Source: Malania oleifera (taxonomy: Eukaryota; Streptophyta; Magnoliopsida; Santalales; Ximeniaceae). Taken from it: a stretch of DNA of 64,000 bases. Location: positions 108,889,087-108,953,086 of the forward strand of contig NC_080423.1 in NCBI RefSeq assembly GCF_029873635.1, in the 5' to 3' direction. Numbering within the stretch: position 1 is the first letter of the stretch; each line of letters starts with the position of its first letter. Shown here piece by piece: positions 1 through 11,413 of this stretch. Under the pieces are notes generated by a model. It had not been told where the DNA came from. It did no database searches and worked only from the letters and a program-made list of their open reading frames with translations. The position numbers and the translations under genes are program-made.

Positions 1-387
1 CCACCATCTTTGACACTGGAGATGGACGGCCACCTGCTCTGCAGGCTTTGCTGAAATTGCAAAGCCACCATCTTTGAATTTGGCTCTCCCTTGTTGTATA
101 TATAGCTGTGTGTGTGAGAGAGCTATGTGTGATGTGTAGAGGTGTGTGCAGCAGAGAGTTGAGAGAGTGCGTGTATTGCAGAGTGCAGAAAGCAGAGAGG
201 TGTGATAGTGAGAGAGAGTTGAGTAGTGGCTCCTCCGTGTATTATTTCTCCCAGATTATAGTGCAGTGGTGTGCTCTCGTGGACGTAGGTCAGTTTAGAC
301 CGAACCACGTAAATCCGGTGTTCATTGTGTGTGTTTGAATTTTTCTTCGTGTGTGATTGTTGCTCCAAGTCTATTTATTTCCCAACA
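1..387 (+). mobile_element. Copia-type LTR, 3' part (element or solo LTR extends left)
   Basis: The segment has a TATA box (TATATATAG, about 97-105) and then a purine-rich GAGAG leader. It next carries a GTGGACGTAGG...CGAACCACGTAAAT block typical of the R/U5 part of plant Copia LTRs, and ends in CCCAACA at 387. Immediately after it the sequence becomes the CNL 5'-flank repeat (TAATCAGACATGCAAATC), which is uninterrupted in the two other copies near 26805 and 44920. The LTR therefore ends at 387 and inserted into that flank. The left end is outside the window, so a solo LTR and a full element cannot be told apart. This is a fossil; no coding part is visible. Confidence 0.7.
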
Positions 388-795
388 TAATCAGACATGC
401 AAATCATCAAATTAAACATGCTTGCATGGAACAATAAGATTTTTTTTTTTACGAAAAAATATTGAAAGATCTTTTTTTTAACAAAAATGAAAATTTACCT
501 TCAATCAATATTTAGTCGCCCCGTGGATGGATTCTGATTGAGAGCTTATAGGGAGCCGACAACATTAATCACAAGAAATAATAAGTGAGGCTGATCTTCT
601 TTGAAGAAGAAAATCGACGAAGAACAGAGGAAGCAGCTTTGTGAAGGAGAAGGAGAAGGAGCGCTTTCGTCTCCGGTCCCATTTGTCATTATAATGTGAA
701 TTAATTGTGGCTGGCAGCTGGCTGCATCTAATAATTAAGGAGCCCAACTCCCATTCCCATTTGACAGTGAGGATAAAAGATTCTTTGTGGGTTCA
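388..795. repeat. Third partial copy of the CNL 5'-flank repeat
   Basis: This stretch matches 26805-27610 (unit A) and 44925-45240 (unit B), including the GGCAGCTGGC...CATCTAATAATT block and the GAGCCCAACTCCCATTCCCA block. In units A and B this sequence lies upstream of a minus-strand CNL gene. A third CNL copy, or its remains, is therefore likely to lie left of the window, beyond the inserted Copia LTR. The similarity is directly visible; the third gene is inference. Confidence 0.75.
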
Positions 796-830
796 CTAGC
801 AAACAAATTCTGATTTTTTTATTTTTTTGT

Positions 831-1181
831 CTGCTGTAAATGCATGTAGTCAACGGTTTAGGCTTAAAAGAATAAAAAATAAAATTAAAAATTTGCACAA
901 AAATCTGTGCACGAAATATATAAATATTGTTTGAAAAGTTGGTTCTTAAACCTGCACGCATTCACACACGCACAACCCTATCTCCCGGAGTTTTTTCCCG
1001 CCTTTTTTTAAAAATATATTAAATAAGTCTGCTGTAATTGCATGTAGTCAACGGTTTAGGCTTAAAAAAATAAAAAATAAAATTAAAAATTTGCACAAAC
1101 ATCTGTGCAGGAAATATATAAATATTGTGGACCGACTTTTCAAAAGTCGATACTTAAACCGCATTCACACACGCACAACCA
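831..1181. repeat. Two-copy direct repeat, ~145-150 bp each
   Basis: 831-975 and 1030-1181 are near-identical copies. Both run from CTGCTGTAA.TGCATGTAGTC to CATTCACACACGCACAACC, about 200 bp apart. The second copy carries an extra perfect palindrome (CGACTTTTCAAAAGTCG, about 1134-1150) where the first has unrelated bases. The repeat sits right after the truncated CNL-flank copy. No coding potential is seen. Confidence 0.8.
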
Positions 1182-1189
1182 AATCTATA

Positions 1190-2800
1190 ATAAACACATT
1201 TCAAATTTATTTTTAATAATTAATTAATTAAATTATTAGTATTTCTAATATAAAATTAGTTATTTTTTTACCGTAGGCGCCGTCATTTCTACCGAAACGG
1301 ATTGGTTGTAGGAGTAGCGTAGGCGTATCTCCTGAGGTAAACTAAATTTCTATTTTTACCTCAATTTCTTGTCAATTTTAAGCTCAATTGATGATCGGAC
1401 ACCACTACGAAAATTTAGGGATAAATCTCTATAAGTCTAGTAGAGTGAATTTCTTGTGGGGTTGTCGTAAGCATAATCCCAAAATTGGGATAAGGGGGTT
1501 ATTAAGGGGCTAGTTATTACTTAATTAGTGTTGATTTAGAAATGTTAGAATATTGAGCATTCTGAGGTTGAAGTAGGGTTTTTGGAATTTAGGACCTGTG
1601 TGAGCGTTGTGGGTGTAATCTCGAGACCTTGCAGGCATAGTTTAGAAAGCCAAGTGAGGGAGTTAAATATTAGTTTAAATGTTAATTTGGAGTATATGGA
1701 GCATAGGGAAGGTTATACGGGTATTATTTTGGGAAATGAGTTAATTAATCGAGGAAAAACGAGAATTGTAGAATTTGAGTTTCGGGCGCTAGGAGCGTAG
1801 GATTTGGGTTTTAACGAAACTCTTAGTAAGTTAGATAAGGGGAATAAATTATAGCAATATTTTTGATATTATTGATTGAATGAATAAGTGAAAAATGAAG
1901 CTATGATATTTTTTTCTTGTGAAATTAGTATATTATGTTGTGAGCGTCAAATGAAATTTGTGTGACATATGATTTATACTGAAATATGTTTAAAATTGGA
2001 TTAAATGATATACCCTTAGAATTATGATATTATGAAATGAGTATTGAAATATATATTTTTGAATGTGGAAAATGATGGAAGTGATAAATATTGGAAAATA
2101 TTTCTTCTGAGAAATGATGAAACATGAATTATGGAAATATTTATTGAGAAAGATTAAATAACGTGAAATGAGATATGTATACGTTATTATAAGATGAAAT
2201 GAATATTGAATAGGTGTAATATTATTGAAATGATAAAATGTGATTGAAATGATGAAATGAGTTATGAATGCCAAAATGAAAATACATTGCAATGTTAATG
2301 CTGCAATGAACATGGAAATATGAATATTGAAATGAGTATATTGAAATATGAATATGGCAAAAGAAATGCTGAGTTGAGAATGTGAAAATGAGAATATTGC
2401 AACGTAAATTATGCAATACGAAAATTGAAATGTAATGATTGAAATGAGAATATTGACTGTGAATACTAGGAAAATGTGAACATTGCAAAGTGTAACTGTT
2501 GCAAAGGGGATCATTGAAATATGATTAATGAAATGTCAATACCGCATAATGACTACAGGCATGTGGCAATGATAAACTTGATTGATGGTTGTGAAAATCC
2601 TAATGATGGATTGTGATATTGAGCATGGTACCATTGCTAGTGGTGTAGTGAAACCACACGGACTCTTGGAGCATGTGACACAACAGTCGACTGAGCTGTT
2701 TAGTAGAGTTGTTATGCCTCCTGAGTTCGGATCAGGGCTATAGGGCGGCTAGTCGTACTATAGATGCGAGATATGTGATATAATATTTTAATCTAACTAG
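1190..2800. other. Noncoding region with LTR-like character
   Basis: No credible gene is seen. The composition resembles the long noncoding LTRs of plant Gypsy elements: a TAGGCGTATCTCCTGAGGTAA block near 1320-1345, a long T/G-rich middle, and a GTTCGGATCAGGGCTATAGGGCGG block near 2725. I could not find the TG...CA ends, a primer-binding site or target duplications, so the assignment is weak. Confidence 0.3.
1860..2560. repeat. Degenerate ATTGAAATGA-type low-complexity repeat
   Basis: About 700 bp are built from loosely repeated GAAATGA / ATTGAAAT / AATGAGTAT units, with no fixed period. The pattern keeps a minus-strand frame open (1990-2514), but the product would be a compositional artefact rich in Phe, Ile, His and Ser. 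Confidence 0.6.
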
Positions 2801-4320
2801 GTCGACCAATCGCAACAAACCCCTTAAAACTTATAAAAATGACACCCAAAAATATTTCATGATTGTAAATAAATAAATAAAAACCCTTCCATTAATAAAC
2901 AATGTTAAATGGTACTATTATAATTTATATGCCACATAAATGGTTACTAATTCTTTTAGAAAAAATTATCCTTGCAAGTCTAAGAAATATTATCATTAAT
3001 AAATTTTACTAGCTATGAGTGGTAGAGATCGAAAAATTATTTTATGCTCAAATGACAAAAAAACATAGAAAAAAAATTTACTGAGTTGTTGAAATAAAAA
3101 ATATTATTAAAATTAATTATCCTTACAATTTACTATTGTACAAATATGTCAGATTTGAATTCATAAGTCTCTTTTTAAATTTATACCTTATTAAAATAAA
3201 AAAGACAAAAATAAATATTCCAATGATTGAAATAGAAATAAAAAATTTTATTTTTGTACAATAGTAAATTGTTGTTTATAAATTTTAATGAAATTTATGA
3301 AAGAAAATATTATTATGTTCAATTAAAAATTTAAACTTACATAGTGATTATTAATTTTATCAAATATTTTTACTCCTAAGCATTGAAACGGTTAAAAATG
3401 AAAAACAGCATATTTGGACATTAAATATCAAACAATTAAAATAATTTAGATTTTAGATTCATTGACTGATATAAGTTCAATTCATAATTGATTTACAAAA
3501 TCATATTTGATTTCAATGTTCAGTATTTAATACTAAATTACTCCATACTACCTCAGAGCTAAGCTTTTGAAAGTCCTAAAATTTTTTAAAACAAAAAATT
3601 GAGTTTTACTTTTTCATACAATACACACACAACATGCACATATGTAATATTATATTTATATAATCACCAAGTTGATCCATCAGTTTAACCAGTATAACTA
3701 ACCTAGTGACTATTCGACCTTCTCCTGTTTATTTGAGTTTACAATTAATATTGACGATAATATGATGAGTATGCATGCATTGTGAGGAGAGAGAGGTTCT
3801 TACAAGAATAAAATATTTTGAATAGAAGGTCACGGGGAGGATTACTACTTTTGAACGCCTTTGGCTTTTTGGCGAGAATATGAAGCGGAATCTCCTTTTT
3901 TATTCATAGAAAAAGCAAGTTTATCGTACAAATGAATTATTTCAAATGCCAAATCTGTCTATAAATGAATCAAAACACTAACTATTTTAGTATTCTACAT
4001 ATAAACTAATTAATCTGAATCATATGATCAAGCTAATTAAAATTTTTTTTTTTCAATAATAAAAAAAAAAGGAAAGAAAAGAAATAACATTGAAGTCAAA
4101 TTAAAGGAATTAATTTGGATTTGGATGATAAAAGCAACTATGAGGCATTCAATCCAAACCCAACCGTTGCAGAGTATAATGTGCCTCGGATCACTTTTCC
4201 CCTTTGGAATCCTTCTAAAAGAGACGCTTACAAAAGCATTGCAAGATATCCTCATGCTTGCCCAAAATAAAATAGGAAAACAAATAAAAGAATACTCTTC
4301 ACTTGATAAGAGGAAAAAGG
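2800..4320. other. AT-rich intergenic DNA
   Basis: No gene, RNA or recognisable mobile element is seen. The one structured item is a perfect 20-bp inverted repeat at 3125-3144 and 3253-3272. Confidence 0.5.
3125..3272. repeat. Perfect 20-bp inverted repeat with ~108-bp loop
   Basis: ACAATTTACTATTGTACAAA at 3125-3144 is the exact reverse complement of 3253-3272. The arms flank an AT-rich loop with no coding potential. It may be a decayed small foldback/MITE or a hairpin. I could not identify target duplications. Confidence 0.6.

Positions 4321-4323
<3 letters not shown>

Positions 4324-4361
<38 letters not shown>
4324..4361. repeat. (TA)n microsatellite
   Basis: An almost uninterrupted TA dinucleotide run of about 38 bp, followed by TTATATAAAA. 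Confidence 0.95.
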
Positions 4362-4367
<6 letters not shown>

Positions 4368-4549
4368 AAATATTAAAGAAATTTGGGTTTTAATTTCCCT
4401 CGAAACTGACAGATTCCCTGGCCTTTACACTTGTATTTTTGAGTTTTTTATTATTATCTTTTTTTTTTTTGTATTTATATTTAACATTTTTTGTTATAAT
4501 TGGACTCCACAAAATAAGGTGTCCACAGTCCATATAAGATGCTATACTC

Positions 4550-4800
4550 TAACACTTCAGCACACACTTATTCTTTGCAGATTTCTACTGTTCGCGCTAT
4601 CCACTTGCCGCCAATAAAGTCAGATTTGATTCTAATGTATTCTGATTCAATGAATTGCAAATGATTTCAATTAGTAGTACTCTTGGCCTCGTCTTAAATT
4701 TTTAATTCATGCCTTTTTGTTCTCATTCATCTCTCCGCTTCCTCGCTCTTACTTGCTACTAAATTGACTCTTAATCTTTAAATTATACCGGATTTTTTCA
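4550..4800. repeat. Dispersed repeat related to 49455-49680 and 50770-50970
   Basis: The run from CTTCAGCACACACTTATTC through TTTGCAGATTTCT, CAAATGATTTCAATTAGTA and GTCTTAAATTTTTAATT to TTGTTCTCATT matches the order of blocks at 49455-49680 and 50770-50970. Function is unknown. It has the look of a transcribed leader or intron that was copied around. Confidence 0.6.
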
Positions 4801-5462
4801 ATTTTGTTCATTCTAATTTTTTTTTTCACTAACTGCTCTTTTCTAGTGACTTTTCAAAACAAAATTTTAATGTGCGTAATTGAATCATGAGAGTTGCCAA
4901 AAGATTAACACACAATTTAAAAATTTGTGAACTTGCAATTCAATTCGTGTAATAAGATATTCAATAATATAATATACAGTTTTATTAATCTTAATATGAA
5001 GAAAATGATAGATTTGATAATTGATAATATTTAGAACATCTGTCTACGCCATTTGGAAAGTTGAAATATGTTTAGTAGGATTAAATGTTGATTTGCGGAA
5101 AAGTCAAAATCTAGTCGAGAAATTGCCGATTTGCCATAGACCTCTTCTAACAATTTTATTATAATAATTAATGAGAAAATAATGTCATTTATATTTTTCT
5201 TTGTCCATATCTCAATTTTCAAAAATTCAAATTTAATGTTTAAAAGATACACCATTCATGGTGTATTTTTTCAAAAATTACACTCTTAATGCTCAAAATG
5301 TATGCTTGTTTTGTGCAAAATACCTAATTAATAAAAACTCAATTCTACCTAGTGGGGTTGAGAGAATAAAAAAACGAGAGACCTTATTTAGTTGAATTCT
5401 TAATGTTAGACGTCTCGGCCCCGGGAGTATATAATGTAGAGTGGGGGGGGGGGGGTGAATAA

Positions 5463-5773
5463 ACTCTTTTCATGGAATGTTTAGCTGCTTTCCTGTTGGT
5501 TTTGGTCTATGCTTTATGTTGTTTATCTTTTATTTATTTTGTTGCGTGATATTTGTTTTGTAGGTTCTTGTTTTATTTTGTTTTGTTTAGACTTGTAATT
5601 CTGTTTTGGCCGGATATTGGTGTTGTTATTTGGGAGACCTTTAAAGTTTTGCCTATTGTTTCTTCCTTTGATTATCTTGTAACCACGGCATTCCTCCGCC
5701 AAAAGTGAGGGTTTATCAATAAATAAATGGAGGTGCCGCCATTTTTTAGAAAAAAAATTCTTTTCACGGAATG
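5463..5773 (+). mobile_element. 5'-truncated LINE tail with 17-bp target-site duplication
   Basis: Body about 5480-5756. Its last ~85 bp (CTTGTAACCACGGCATTCC, then AAAAGTGAGGGTTTATCAA and TAAATGGAGGTGCCGCC, then an A-rich tail) match the 3' end of the longer LINE at 53016-54290. ACTCTTTTCATGGAATG at 5463-5479 and ATTCTTTTCACGGAATG at 5757-5773 form the target duplication. Only the 3' untranslated tail remains, so there is no coding part. The ends and tail identify target-primed insertion with strong 5' truncation. Confidence 0.85.
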
Positions 5774-7399
5774 CGTATTTTCATACAAAATAGAATGTTT
5801 GGCAAGATATAAGTAATTATATCACAATATATGAAATATAAATCATGCACAAGATATAAATAAAAAGTGAAGGGAGATAAAACTTAACATCGAAAATTTA
5901 ATGTGGTTCGGCACCAAACCTACGACCATGCCTTAGCATCAAGCTAAGGATTCCACAATTTACTATGAGTACTCCTTCACCGGCGAAGCAAGCCTTACAA
6001 CTCGGGTACCAAATCCTACACTCAAGAACATATCCTTACTGCGCTCACTAAGAGCCTTCACTTTGGTTCACAACGAACTTTCACCAAACAGTTCACAAAG
6101 AACCTTACAAGAAGATGGAAATACAACACAATGCTTCTCAAATGAGCAAATATAAATTACAATCCAAACCGCACACTATTCTCTCAAGAATTGAATCAAA
6201 CACAATAAGTGAGGAAGAGAGAATGGACACATGTAATGAAAAACTAATATGCAGTGTGTTAGGTTGTGTATAAAATGATGTTTTTCACTAATAATGATCA
6301 AAGACCTTCCAAACCATGTTAATACAAGTCTAATAATTTGTATTTATACCCTAAGAGCCAAAGGAGTCATTAATTAGCCATTGGGAGGAAGAAAAGATAT
6401 TTTATTTGGTAAAACTAACCGTTTTCTGCCCATTGGTGGAGTTTTACTGGAGGAGTTTTACCCGTTAAACTCATTGACTAGTCCCCTACTCTCATCGACT
6501 AGTCACACACTGCCACTCATCGAAAAATCACTTGTTTGCCCTAAATCAGAAAAAAGTCATCAACATAAAAATTGTGAGATTTTTTCTTAGCTTTCCAAGG
6601 ACACCAAGATCGTCCTTTTTGGACTTTTCTAACAAAAGTTATACCCCAAATACTGAAAAGTGTTTAGGAATGATGATCGGTGTATAATTGAGGTTTTAAA
6701 CCCAACCAAGAAGCCTTTCAATCACTTAAAACATTATTGGACAAAAGTATATGAAAAATATTAAGTCTAATAAAGTTTAATATTTGTCCAAATGAATTTT
6801 TCCTTGAATATAAGATATATTGTTAACAAAAACACATTTGAAAAATCATTTTGATATCTTATATACTTCTATGTCTTTTATTGAAAATATATTTTACATT
6901 CTTTGAACCCTTAGGATATAAGACCCATTTTGATAAAATCGGGACTAAGTATGAAAAAGTTCAAGATACCAAGATGTTTGAAAATTTTTCCCTTTTAAAA
7001 ACATAGTTGAGTATAAGATTCTTTTGACAAACTCTTTAATTTTAACTTCGAAAACTATGAATTGAGTTTGTGACTTTTAATACAATCTTACAAATTCAAG
7101 TGTCTTAGTATGCATGCATTGGCTTAACTCTTGCTCATAAATTATGCAGAAACAAAATGCAAGAGTTACAAAAGGTTCCTACCACACACAACCCTTATTG
7201 CAAATAATTCAATGATGAAACTTCCATCAGTTGTGCTTGGGTTCATCCGAGTACATGACCTTTTGATCTTTCCTACTTCGATCGTCAACTCAGTCCAATC
7301 TTTGCCTTCGATCTAGTACTTCGTGAATGTGTCACTTGTACCTATACTAAACATAATTTGTAAAGATAGAAAAATACTAGAAACAACATATAAGTTAAT
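5774..7399. other. Noncoding, possible LTR remnant near 5870-6200
   Basis: No credible gene. Around 5900-6000 there is a TTTAATGTGGTTCGGC...GATTCCACAATTTACTATGAGTACTCC block of the kind often found in LTRs of large plant retrotransposons. Ends, primer-binding site and target duplications were not found. The rest is AT-rich unassigned sequence. Confidence 0.3.
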
Positions 7400-7760
7400 A
7401 TCATAAAAAAACATAGGTTAATATCATCAGAAGATGGATTTCTTGAAGAACCCTCACCGGTTTCAACTCGTTGGGTTTTCTTGGAGCGAGATGAGGACAC
7501 CAACACCTGGCTAAAAGTTAATGAGCTGGGCGGGGCACCGATGGATGATGTAGAAGCCACCATGGACGAGGATGAGGCAGGCGAGGAATAGCCAGTTGAT
7601 CCCGTCCTAAAGTGCCTGGACGGAATTTAGTTGGCCTTGGCACAAATGGATCAAAGAAATCATGCCCGTTTTGACTCCATCAACGCTCAACTCGCTGCCA
7701 TCCTTGCCAAATTAGATTACCAACAGTAGCAACCCCCTGTTTTTGATACTGGCAAAGGGG
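7400..7760 (+). pseudogene. Retroelement gag-like remnant
   Basis: A GC-richer island. The plus-strand frames read acidic, Gln/Met/Asp-rich protein (a stretch like ALAQMDQRNHARFDSINAQL) followed by an AAAGGGGGAGAAGATAG spacer. This combination is common in gag-like proteins of plant retroelements. It is broken and has no clear ends. It could also be another kind of plant transposon protein. Confidence 0.3.
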
Positions 7761-7964
7761 GAGAAGATAGCTTTATTTTGAAAGAAAGTTATGATGGGAG
7801 AACATAATTTATTTATTTTTTGTAATTGGAAAACAAACTCTTATTGTTAACTGGCTAACTCTTACAGCTTTTGAACTTTACCTCTCCTTTGTCAGCTGCT
7901 CCTTGTTGTTTCCTCTTTCTTCTCTGAGATGCCTTTGTTGGTCCTTCATTCCTTCTTGGCAAAG

Positions 7965-9200
7965 TCTTGCCCCTTCTTTCAATCTTTTGTTTCACTCTTC
8001 GATCTATCTTTCTTTCTTAGTGTGAGAAATTAATTTTTCAGGCAAAGAAGGAGGCAAGGAAAACCCTGATTGACCCTCCATTTATTAGAATAGGCAATTG
8101 GGAGTGATTAATTGATTTATTTATTTTATTCATTAATACATTACTCTTTCTCCTATGCTTCGTCTTAGGCTCAGCTAGGCCCACTATGGGGCTACAATTT
8201 CCAAAATAGCACAACATGGGCTTTGTGCTAGTGTGGGCCCACAAAAGGCCTAAAAAATACAAAACATGCCCAATATTTGGGCCTCATGATGGGCTGCCAC
8301 TAACTAGAAATTTCTTGGCCTAATGAAGCCCCAAGGCCACAGAAGTTTTTGTTGTTGTTTTTTTTCTCATGCCTTCATTTTTTAATTTCGATTGTCTTAA
8401 TAAAGAGCAAATTATTGTACAACGAGTGACCATGCCTAGGAAAAAATCCATGTATGCATACCTGAACCGGACCATGAGGATGAGCAAAAATGAATGACCA
8501 TGCCTAGGAAAAAAAAACCATACATCAACATTAAACTAAGAATAAATATTAAAAATACAAAAAGGAATCCTAAGGTTTTGTTAAATAAAGCTCCTAACAC
8601 AATGGAGCATCTATATATATTTTTTGGTAGTACCACTCCCAACCAAGTCTTCAATTTTATAAGAATACATTAATTTCTTTAATTTTTTTAGTTTTGAAAT
8701 TAAGAGTTGGAAGACAGAACACGCATATGATTTTATTTTCACATGTATAATTTAGACAAAATACAATATTCAAAACCTAAGGGTCTGTTTAGTTTTATAA
8801 AATAATTTTTATTTTTTTCATTGTAGTTTTCTAAAATTTACAAAAAAAAAAGCTAATTTTAATTTCTATGACATTTGCTTGAAATAATTTTGGCACTATT
8901 TCTCTATGAAAATATTTTTATTTTTTGTTTTTTATTTTTCAAATAATTAAAAAAATGCTTTGTTATTTTTAAATTTTTAAAATTTATATTAAAATTTTTA
9001 AAAATATAACATCAAAATTTAGAACATAGACTTTAATTTATGTGTATCATGTACAAATTTTCTTCTCAATCCACACAAATCTAAACTCAATTCCAAAATT
9101 CCAAAATTTTAAATATTACCTTATATAAAATTCAAAAATTAGAAAACAAGTTGTCTATTAATTTAAAATGTGAAAATAAAAATGAAAAATTAATTTACAC
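7965..9200. repeat. Dispersed ~1.2-kb repeat, copy 1 (copy 2 at 54606-55865)
   Basis: The two copies share a CTTCTTTCAATC leader and the run CCCTGATTGACCCTCC. They also share a pyrimidine-rich CTCAGC.AGGCCCACTATGGG segment and an AT-rich segment starting near CTAAGGGTCTGTTTAG. Both are in the same orientation, about 46.6 kb apart. No protein is convincingly encoded. The AT-rich second half (8780-9212) has weak MITE-like ends (GGGTCTGTTT and AACAAACCCTTT). Confidence 0.75.
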
Positions 9201-9547
9201 ATTTTAACAAACCCTTTGTTTCATATTTTTAATAATTTTTAAAAATTTAAAATAAATTAAAATTTTTAATTTTTAAAATGACTAAATATTGAAGAAGGAA
9301 AAAAAAAAAAATTCACAACTAAAGCTTCATTTCCCAAAACACAGCTTTGAATATTTTTAAAAGTGGTATGTGCGAAATGAAGAGCAAAATGATAAATTTT
9401 TAAATTGTCTTTTAATTTTTTTGGCAAGGCTCACCATCCAATCACGCACATAGGGGAAAAAAAAAATTGAAATCTCATAAGAAATTAACAATTAGTGAAA
9501 AAAAATAAAAAAGAGAACCAGCAAAATTGAAAAAATAAAAAAACCGA

Positions 9548-9863
9548 ATGAAATTTGAGCATTTTTTTTTTATCTATTTTATGTTTATGTTTCTCCATAG
9601 TGAGGAAACAATTTTTTTTTTTTTTTTTTTTAAATCATTGGTTTATGTTGTTAGTTCTTTATTTCTATTACCGATTTTTAGTTGTGTGCCAAAAAATTGG
9701 AAATCAATTTTTATGATTTTAAGTTGTTTTGACAACTTGTTACCAAAAATTTTAATATCTAAAAATAATTCTTTATACTAAATTAAAAATTTTATGCACT
9801 TTTGAATGAAAATAAAAAGTAAATCATATAAATTTAAATATAATTAAAAGAGAAATATACATA
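9548..9863. repeat. AT-rich dispersed repeat, related to 59335-59640
   Basis: Ordered matches are TTTATGTTTCTCCATAGTGA, GTTTATGTT.TTAG, GCCAAAAAATTG and ATGATTTTAA.TTGTTTT.ACAAC. They recur in the same order near 59345-59500, inside a MITE-like element. No coding content. Confidence 0.5.
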
Positions 9864-9879
9864 AATTTTGGTAATTCAT

Positions 9880-9965
9880 TGAGAGTAAACTCCCAAGTTG
9901 GATCAAACCGTGAGATTACCAAAGTCCTTAGGGCGCCCTTACTAGTTGACCCAATCATATCTATT
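9880..9965 (-). mobile_element. SINE-like remnant (copy in unit A)
   Basis: On the minus strand a box-A-like GGGTCAACTAGTAAGGG and a box-B-like CGGTTTGATCCAAC lie at tRNA-like spacing. The copy at 32385-32480 is better preserved (GGCTCAACTAGTAAGGG, then GGTCCTGGGTTTTATC). The 3' tail and target duplications are not clear, so this is tentative. Confidence 0.4.
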
Positions 9966-10349
9966 AATGTATTTACACCTTAGCTTTTTTTTCCAGGAGA
10001 ACTCACATGGAAAGAAATTTTGAGGAAGTTAAAAGTTTTCTCCTAAAAAAATAATATTTTGCCCTCACTCTTAAAAGTAATAAAGTAAAAGGACCTATTT
10101 ATTTTTTTGTAAAAATATATAAAATAGGAAAAATAAATTTTAATGAGCTGATAGGAAGTATTTCTTTTTTACATTTTTTGTTTTAAAAAATATGATTTGA
10201 AACAGCTATTAGTTGTGTTGCATGTATATTTCTGTCCATTTAAATTAGATATACTGGAAATATAGAAATAATTTTATGTTAATATTATTTATATTTTTTT
10301 ATGCCCACTGAAGAAAATTTCGGAGTTCATAACTATTTCAACCAATAAA

Positions 10350-11314
10350 TTTTCTTGAATATGTTTTATTGTCTCTACCATGCAAAAGTATTGGGATAGA
10401 AAACCCAATAAAGTGCTAGAAAACAAGAAACTATTATCTTTATATCTAAATTTCTCACAGTATTCTCATTTGGAAGAATTAACTAGTTTGCAATAACCTT
10501 AAAAGTCATAGTCATAGCCAAAAACCAATGAGCCATCCATTAGTCTTCGCAGAGCTCCCTAACTGGGTGCAGATTCCCAACATCACCAACACTGGTGCAC
10601 GTTCCACAGGGAAACTCATGCTTAAACCAAATCATACAACATATTCCTATAAAACCAATATGAAGAGAATGATTTGATGCTGAACACAACTAATGCCTAT
10701 TGAAGATCATTCCTCAACGCAAGGATTGACATCAAAATTGGGCTACTAATCAAGTATTGCTTGCTTGACAAAACTGTTATTTTCAATCAAAACTTCAAAT
10801 TTCCAATACTGGCAGAAGTAAATCAGGTAGAGAAGGCTGAATTGAAGCCAATCATCATATTCCTAGGCCCATAACTCCAGTGGTAACCCCTGCAAAGTGG
10901 TGTTTTATTTCACAATCAAAAGAAATGGACTGTAAAATATTTCCACTTCCCCTCATCATCTTACAGTCCAAATTCATTATGGGGTTACAACAGTTCATCA
11001 CACGAACAGGCCGATGCAAGCAAAGCATAAAAATTGGCACAAAGAAAAGGGTGATGCTGAAACATAAGACCAATAGTGCCAATAGATTATCAAACTTAAA
11101 AACCAACCAGCATCTGACAAACACTAGCAAAATTGTTCATACGCACAAATTCACAATAAGCATCTACTACACCAGCACAGGGAGGCAGCACCTACTAAGA
11201 AATCTAGAATGGCCATAAAAGAACAGCGGCCAAAAAAGTACAATTATTGGGATGCAAAAGTTTTCTTGAATATGTTTTATTGTCTCTACCATGCAAAAGT
11301 ATTGGGATAGAAAA
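10350..11314. other. Gene-like segment between perfect 54-bp direct repeats
   Basis: 10350-10403 and 11261-11314 are the same 54 bp (TTTTCTTGAATATGTTTTAT ... GGGATAGAAAA). The ~857 bp between them are much less AT-rich than the surroundings and look like a transcribed host sequence, possibly a 3' untranslated region or exons read on the minus strand (an open stretch at 10855-11130). Unit B has neither this segment nor two copies of the 54-mer. I do not recognise any protein. It may be captured genic DNA placed by break repair. Confidence 0.5.
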
Positions 11315-11413
11315 AGCACTGCTAGAAGAAAAAGCACTCGCTGCCATCAAAGGCTAACAGAAAACCAGAAATGGGAGAGGACAAACTGTCCTCCGTGCAA
11401 AGAACACACATTA

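Noticed and set aside
1990-2514. Long minus-strand open frame (174 codons)
   Set aside because: It is produced by a degenerate GAAATGA-type repeat. The product is low-complexity Phe/Ile/His/Ser with no domain.
10855-11130. Minus-strand open stretch with hydrophobic start
   Set aside because: No family recognised, no partner in unit B, and it overlaps an opposite-strand frame. Kept only as part of the gene-like filler segment.
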